A program made the position numbers and the translations under genes. The notes beneath the pieces were generated by a model. The model was not told the origin of the DNA. It made no database searches and worked only from the letters and a program-made list of their open reading frames with translations. From CAYQTO01 sp964420455 (GTDB lineage Bacteria; Sumerlaeota; Sumerlaeia; SLMS01), in NCBI GenBank assembly GCA_964420455.1, contig CAYQTO010000005.1, positions 3,046-67,045 of the forward strand: DNA of 64,000 nt, written 5' to 3'. Positions 60,609-64,000 of the stretch are shown one piece after another (position 1 is the first letter of the stretch; each line of letters opens with the position of its first letter).

Positions 60609-61496
60609 CTACGCGTAGCGTTTCAGGATGCGCAGGCACCCGCCGAGGTAGCTGCCGCCGAAGAGGTTGAGGTGGTTCAGCAGGTGGTAGAGGGTATAGA
60701 TTTCTATACGATCCGGGGCTCCTTCGGCGAGGGGCCATTCCTCCTCGTAGGCGGCATAGAAGGCTCCGTCGAAGCCGCCGAAGAGGCGTGTCATGGCGAG
60801 GTCGGCCTCGCGTCGGCCGTAGTAGGCGGCGGGATCGATGATGGCGGCATGGCCCGTTTCGTCGACCAGGTAGTTGCCGCCCCAGAGGTCGCCGTGGAGG
60901 AGGGCGGGCGGTTCGTCGGGTTCGGCGAGGTAGTCGCCAAGTCGATCGAGGAGCCGCGTGCCGAGCGTTTCCAGCTCGCCGGTGTGGCCGTTGCGCCGGG
61001 CAAGGCCGAGCTGGAACCCGAGCCGGTGGTCGCGCCAGAAGGCCACCCAGTCATCGGTCCACGGGTTGGGCTGGGCCGTGGAGCCGAGGTAGTTGTCGTC
61101 ATGAAAGCCGAAGCGTTCACCGGTGGCGTTGCGATGGAGGCGGGCGAAGCGGCGGCCGAATTGTTCCGAGAAGTCGGGTGCGCGGCGGCCCGTCGCGATC
61201 CACGTGGTCAGCAGGTACGGCGGCACGCCATCGCCGCCGTTGTGGTGGGCGACCGGGCGGGGGACGGTGAGCTGGCCGGCATCGTGGAGGGCCTCGAGGC
61301 CGGCGGCCTCGTGTTCAAAGAGCCGCGGCAACGGGTCCGCGTTGGACTTGAGGAAGAAGGGCCCCGCGGTGGTGTCGAGGCGGCGGGCGTCGTTGATGCA
61401 GCCACCGCCGAGCGGTGCCTCGCCGGTGACGCGCACCTCCCTGCCCGCATGGGCGGACAGGCGTTCCTCGATGGCGCGTCGGAGGCCGTCCCTCAC
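60609..61496 (-). CDS. fructosamine-kinase family protein
   Basis: 295 residues, aminoglycoside-phosphotransferase-like fold. F-F-L-K-S-N is the ATP-binding Lys strand; L-L-H-G-D-L-W-G-G-N is the catalytic loop and A-I-I-D-P-A the metal-binding Asp; A-Y-Y-G-R-R-E-A-D-L-A-M-T is diagnostic of the fructosamine kinase family. Bacterial members mainly act on ribulosamines or erythrulosamines for protein deglycation. GTG start at 61496 overlaps the phosphatase stop (GTGA). The I-E-I-Y-T stretch carries the inverted word at 60694-60709. Confidence 0.9.
   Translation of the reverse strand: MRDGLRRAIEERLSAHAGREVRVTGEAPLGGGCINDARRLDTTAGPFFLKSNADPLPRLFEHEAAGLEALHDAGQLTVPRPVAHHNGGDGVPPYLLTTWIATGRRAPDFSEQFGRRFARLHRNATGERFGFHDDNYLGSTAQPNPWTDDWVAFWRDHRLGFQLGLARRNGHTGELETLGTRLLDRLGDYLAEPDEPPALLHGDLWGGNYLVDETGHAAIIDPAAYYGRREADLAMTRLFGGFDGAFYAAYEEEWPLAEGAPDRIEIYTLYHLLNHLNLFGGSYLGGCLRILKRYA
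60694..60709. repeat. second inverted pair of the GTCTATAC word
   Basis: The plus strand reads GTATAGATTTCTATAC: arms GTATAGA and TCTATAC around TT. Arm order is opposite to that at 23734-23749. Each half differs from the exact octamer by one base at the inner end. It lies in the fructosamine-kinase gene. Confidence 0.75.
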
Positions 61497-61963
61497 ACGA
61501 GCTGTTGTTCCAACTCATCGAGGAGCTTGGCGCAGCCCTTCTCGAGGAGGTCGAGGACGTGGTCGAAGCCGTCGGCGGCGCCGTAGTACGGATCGGGAAT
61601 CTCGCGGACCGCCGGGTCGTCGACGTAGTCGGAAAGGAGCCGGATGCGGTCGCGGCGGCGTGCCTCCGGGTCGAGCGCCTCGACGTGGAAGAGGTTGTCG
61701 CGATCCATGACGAGGATGATGTCGAAGGCGTCGAGGTCGGCGGGCTCGATGCGCCGTGCCCTGCTGGTGAGGGTGAGTCCGCGGTCCGTCGCCGCCGCAC
61801 GCATGCGGGTGTCGGCCGGCTCGCCCACATGGTAGCCGCTGGTGCCGGCGGAATCCACTTCGATCCTGTCGGTCAGGCCGCGCTCCTCCACGAGGTGCTT
61901 GAACACGCCCTCCGCCGCGGGCGAGCGGCAGATGTTTCCCATGCAAACGAAGAGGACTTTCAT
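61493..61963 (-). CDS. low-molecular-weight protein tyrosine phosphatase family
   Basis: 156 residues. V-C-M-G-N-I-C-R-S-P is the C-x5-R-S active site near the N-terminus, and I-P-D-P-Y-Y-G holds the general-acid Asp. S-A-G-T-S-G-Y-H-V-G is the usual second block. ATG 61963. Translation-coupled to the fructosamine kinase. Members of this family next to such kinases have been shown to act on ribulosamine 5-phosphates, which fits better here than a tyrosine phosphatase. Confidence 0.93.
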   Translation of the reverse strand: MKVLFVCMGNICRSPAAEGVFKHLVEERGLTDRIEVDSAGTSGYHVGEPADTRMRAAATDRGLTLTSRARRIEPADLDAFDIILVMDRDNLFHVEALDPEARRRDRIRLLSDYVDDPAVREIPDPYYGAADGFDHVLDLLEKGCAKLLDELEQQLV

Positions 61964-61976
61964 GGTTCCATCCTTC

Positions 61977-62981
61977 CTACTTGCGAATCGCCGTGCTGTG
62001 ATCGCCGAGGTTCAACGACCCGCTGATCCCTTCGACGGCGGTGAATTCGCCAATCATGGAATCGTGGAGGTTCGCGCCACGGATCTGGGACTCCTTGCCG
62101 ATGGTGCAGTCGCGCAGCAGCGAATTCTCCACCACGACGTTGTGGCGCATGGACACGTAGGGCCCCACGATGGAGCCGGTGATCTCGCAATTCTCGCCGA
62201 TGACCACCGGCGGGATGACCATGGCGTTGGGGAAGCGGCGGCGGTACTCGTCGATACGGTCGCCCCCCTCGATCTCGAGGAGGCGGCGGTTGGTCTCCAG
62301 GAGCGTCTCCGGCTTGCCGCAGTCCAGCCACTCGTCGATCTCGAAGCTGCGCATCGTGTGTCCGTGTTCGAGCATGCGGGCGAGCGCGTCCGTCAGCTGG
62401 AACTCCCCCTTCGTCCGGACGTTCTTCTCCATGATGAAGTCGAGCGATTCGAAGAGGAGCTTGGGGTCGTCGAGGAGATAGACACCCACAATGGCGAGGT
62501 TGGTCGGCGGGTTCTCCGCCTTCTCGATCAGCCCCGTTATGTGGTCCGTTCCCGGCTCGAGTTCCACGGTGCCAAAGCGGCGTGCATCCTCGACCTCCTT
62601 GACCGCCAGCGTGCTGGACCCAAGGCCGAACATTCGCCGGAAGTCCGCCTTCACGATCGTGTCGCCCAGGATGATCAGCACCCGGTCGTCGTCCTTGTGG
62701 ATCTCCTTGGTGATGGCGATGGCGTGGCCGAGGCCAAGCATCTCGTCCTGTTTGACGAAGTTCAGCGTCAGGTGGCCGTGGTGCTTGCGGACGTGTTCCT
62801 CGATGCGGTCGCCAAGGTAGCCCACAACGAGGGTGACGCCATCGACTCCGGCCTCCGCCAGGTCATCGATGATGTGGTCCAGCATGGGCTTGCCGGCGAC
62901 CTGCAGGAGGACCTTCGGCTGGGTATGGGTATGCGGCCGCATGCGGCTGCCAAATCCGGCGACGGGGATGATGGCTCTCAT
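61977..62981 (-). CDS. sugar-phosphate nucleotidyltransferase with left-handed beta-helix tail
   Basis: 334 residues. I-I-P-V-A-G-F-G-S-R-M-R-P-H-T-H-T-Q-P-K is the nucleotidyltransferase signature (G-x-G-x-R-x-x-P-x-T ... P-K). L-I-I-L-G-D-T-I holds the catalytic Asp; G-E-F-Q-L-T-D-A the substrate loop; D-C-G-K-P the next. The C-terminus (I-G-E-N-C-E-I-T-G-S-I-V-G-P-Y-V) begins a hexapeptide beta-helix. Resembles glucose-1-phosphate thymidylyltransferase-like proteins of archaea and bacteria. ATG 62981. 13 nt upstream of the phosphatase gene. It may feed sugars to the glycosyltransferases; substrate unproven. Confidence 0.88.
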   Translation of the reverse strand: MRAIIPVAGFGSRMRPHTHTQPKVLLQVAGKPMLDHIIDDLAEAGVDGVTLVVGYLGDRIEEHVRKHHGHLTLNFVKQDEMLGLGHAIAITKEIHKDDDRVLIILGDTIVKADFRRMFGLGSSTLAVKEVEDARRFGTVELEPGTDHITGLIEKAENPPTNLAIVGVYLLDDPKLLFESLDFIMEKNVRTKGEFQLTDALARMLEHGHTMRSFEIDEWLDCGKPETLLETNRRLLEIEGGDRIDEYRRRFPNAMVIPPVVIGENCEITGSIVGPYVSMRHNVVVENSLLRDCTIGKESQIRGANLHDSMIGEFTAVEGISGSLNLGDHSTAIRK

Positions 62982-63202
62982 GGGGAGGGGGTCGTCCTTG
63001 ATGATCGGGTGCGAAAAATAGCGGCCAAGTGTAACCCGAAATGAATGGCGGGGATTTGTCCGGGAGGCAAGCATGGAATTGGACCGCATTAAGGACGGAA
63101 TGTCCCCCTGCGGCCTTCCTTCCCCCGCCCCCACGCGGAGGTTGACTCTCCGCGCCCGCGTCCCGATGGTGTTCCATCATCCCGTCAAGGATACCCGCGC
63201 CG

Positions 63203-63811
63203 ATGCCCCTTTGCACCCGTCACCGTGAAACCCGCTGGGTGCTGTTGCCGGCGGATGGGGGCGCGGTGCGGTCGCTGGCCCGGTCGCGGGGCCTTCACCC
63301 GGTGGTGGCGCGGACACTGGTGGCGCGGGGGCTGGCAGATGGGGTCGCGGTCGACCGGTTTCTCGACCCCCGATTGATGGACATCGGCGATCCCTTCGAC
63401 CTCGCGGAGATGTCCGAGGCCGTCGCCCGCACGCTCCGTGGACTCCGCGGCGGCGAGCGCCTCTGCGTTTATGGCGATTACGATGCGGACGGCGTGTGCA
63501 GCACCGCCCTGCTGGTGGAGACCCTCCGGTTCCTCGGCGCGGAGCCCCACGTGGTCCTCCCCCATCGGCTCCGCGACGGCTACGGCATGAACGTGCGCCG
63601 GGTGGAGGAGATTGCCGCGGCGGGCGTCACCTTGGTCATCACCGTGGATACCGGCGTGTCGGCGATCGAGCCCGTCGCCCGCGCCCGGGAACTCGGCATC
63701 GACGTCGTCGTGACCGACCACCACGTGATGGGCGAGGACACCCCGGCGGCGGTTGCCATAGTCAACCCCAACCGGCCCGGCGCCGCGTACCCCGGCGGAG
63801 CTGTTGGCTGA
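63203..63811 (+). CDS. recJ: single-strand-specific exonuclease RecJ, N-terminal fragment
   Basis: 202 residues of a protein usually near 570. V-Y-G-D-Y-D-A-D-G-V is the DHH-family motif I; V-D-T-G-V and V-T-D-H-H are motifs II and III. V-N-P-N-R-P ... Y-P-G-G-A matches the family up to Tyr/Pro/Gly/Gly, after which RecJ normally continues with L-A-G-V-G-V-A. Here it ends A-V-G-stop and the DNA continues as exoD. Either a real truncation or a misassembly; the second is more likely. ATG 63203. Confidence 0.85.
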   Translation: MPLCTRHRETRWVLLPADGGAVRSLARSRGLHPVVARTLVARGLADGVAVDRFLDPRLMDIGDPFDLAEMSEAVARTLRGLRGGERLCVYGDYDADGVCSTALLVETLRFLGAEPHVVLPHRLRDGYGMNVRRVEEIAAAGVTLVITVDTGVSAIEPVARARELGIDVVVTDHHVMGEDTPAAVAIVNPNRPGAAYPGGAVG

Positions 63812-64000
63812 CATCCGGGCCGCGCTCACTGGCCCCCAGAACGCGACGCTCGGCGCGCTGGCCGAGGCCCTGGCCGTGCGGGGCTTTGGCCTGGTGGCCT
63901 TTGCGCTGGCCCTGCCCATGGCCCTGCCCGTTCCGGTACCGCCGGGGGTGAACGTCGCGCTCGCGCTCCCGCTCCTCCTCCTGACCGCGCAGCAGGCTGC
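63804..64000 (+). CDS. ExoD family exopolysaccharide-synthesis protein, 5' part
   Basis: The frame reads L-A-D-I-R-A-A-L-T-G-P then L-G-A-L-A-E-A-L-A-V-R-G-F-G-L-V-A-F-A-L-A-L-P, then a Pro-rich membrane stretch. That is the start of the ExoD family (membrane proteins tied to exopolysaccharide). It runs off the right edge. The frame is open upstream into the recJ end, so its start may be the TTG at 63804, overlapping the recJ stop, or its true start may be lost at a false join. Confidence 0.75.
   Translation, partial: MADIRAALTGPQNATLGALAEALAVRGFGLVAFALALPMALPVPVPPGVNVALALPLLLLTAQQA

Noticed and set aside
1..64000. CRISPR array, transposon, integron, prophage, rRNA or tRNA
   Set aside because: No regular spaced repeats, transposase, integrase or phage genes, terminal repeats or RNA gene signatures were seen on either strand.

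Overview
The window is a GC-rich, gene-dense stretch of a Gram-negative bacterial genome. The Gram-negative call rests on a Wza-like outer-membrane export protein, a Wzc-like kinase, three lipoproteins or probable lipoproteins and other envelope proteins. Two runs of exactly ten N (2473-2482 and 43018-43027) show it is a scaffold, most likely from a metagenome bin. No rRNA, tRNA, CRISPR array or transposon was seen. The gene mix (paired DUF1800/DUF1501 genes, DUF2851, a GHL10 hydrolase, FHA-linked signalling, a group III-like phosphofructokinase) suggests a poorly cultured phylum of the PVC/FCB or Sumerlaeota/Hydrogenedentes type. That is a guess from gene content. Genes are packed into operons joined by 4-nt ATGA, GTGA or TTGA overlaps, and GTG and TTG starts are common.

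Layout. 148-16108 is an exopolysaccharide locus. It has four GT4 glycosyltransferases plus a Wzy-like polymerase on the minus strand (148-6225), three GT4 enzymes on the plus strand (6386-9995), then minus-strand Wza-like export protein, Wzc-like kinase, O-antigen-ligase-like membrane protein and a TPR protein (10023-16108). 16303-26223 is mixed: two unrecognised proteins, a FecR-like protein, MetX, PhzF, a GHL10 hydrolase, a YpdA-like flavoprotein, a secreted protein with a degenerate thioredoxin fold, and SirB1. 26266-35636 carries arginine decarboxylase, a methyltransferase, an FHA sigma-54 activator, a DJ-1 protein and the DUF1800/DUF1501 pair. 35712-43701 is mostly housekeeping: prfA, a GNAT-like protein, a TPR lipoprotein, ychF, MarR, a response regulator, superoxide dismutase, a degenerate squalene/phytoene-synthase-like protein and EIIA. 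43708-51807 holds another GT4, a striking repeat protein, an FHA-GAF histidine kinase, a PEGA lipoprotein, thymidylate kinase, a two-FHA protein and a phosphoesterase. 51864-62981 holds an operon of 6-phosphofructokinase, DUF2851 and two GT-C glycosyltransferases, two small proteins, and an operon of sugar nucleotidyltransferase, low-Mr phosphatase and fructosamine kinase. The right end has a recJ that breaks off and reads straight into exoD.

The most unusual signal is not a gene. The octamer GTCTATAC (reverse complement GTATAGAC) occurs 20 times, always inside genes, on both strands, in several reading frames and through codons that are otherwise uncommon here. It behaves like a genome-wide interspersed DNA word (uptake signal, HIP1-like repeat or chromosome-organising site). 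The second is an aromatic repeat protein at 44840-46471 that matches no family I know. Three places (near 2473, 42967-43044 and 63790-63811) look like assembly faults, and genes across them should be read with that in mind.
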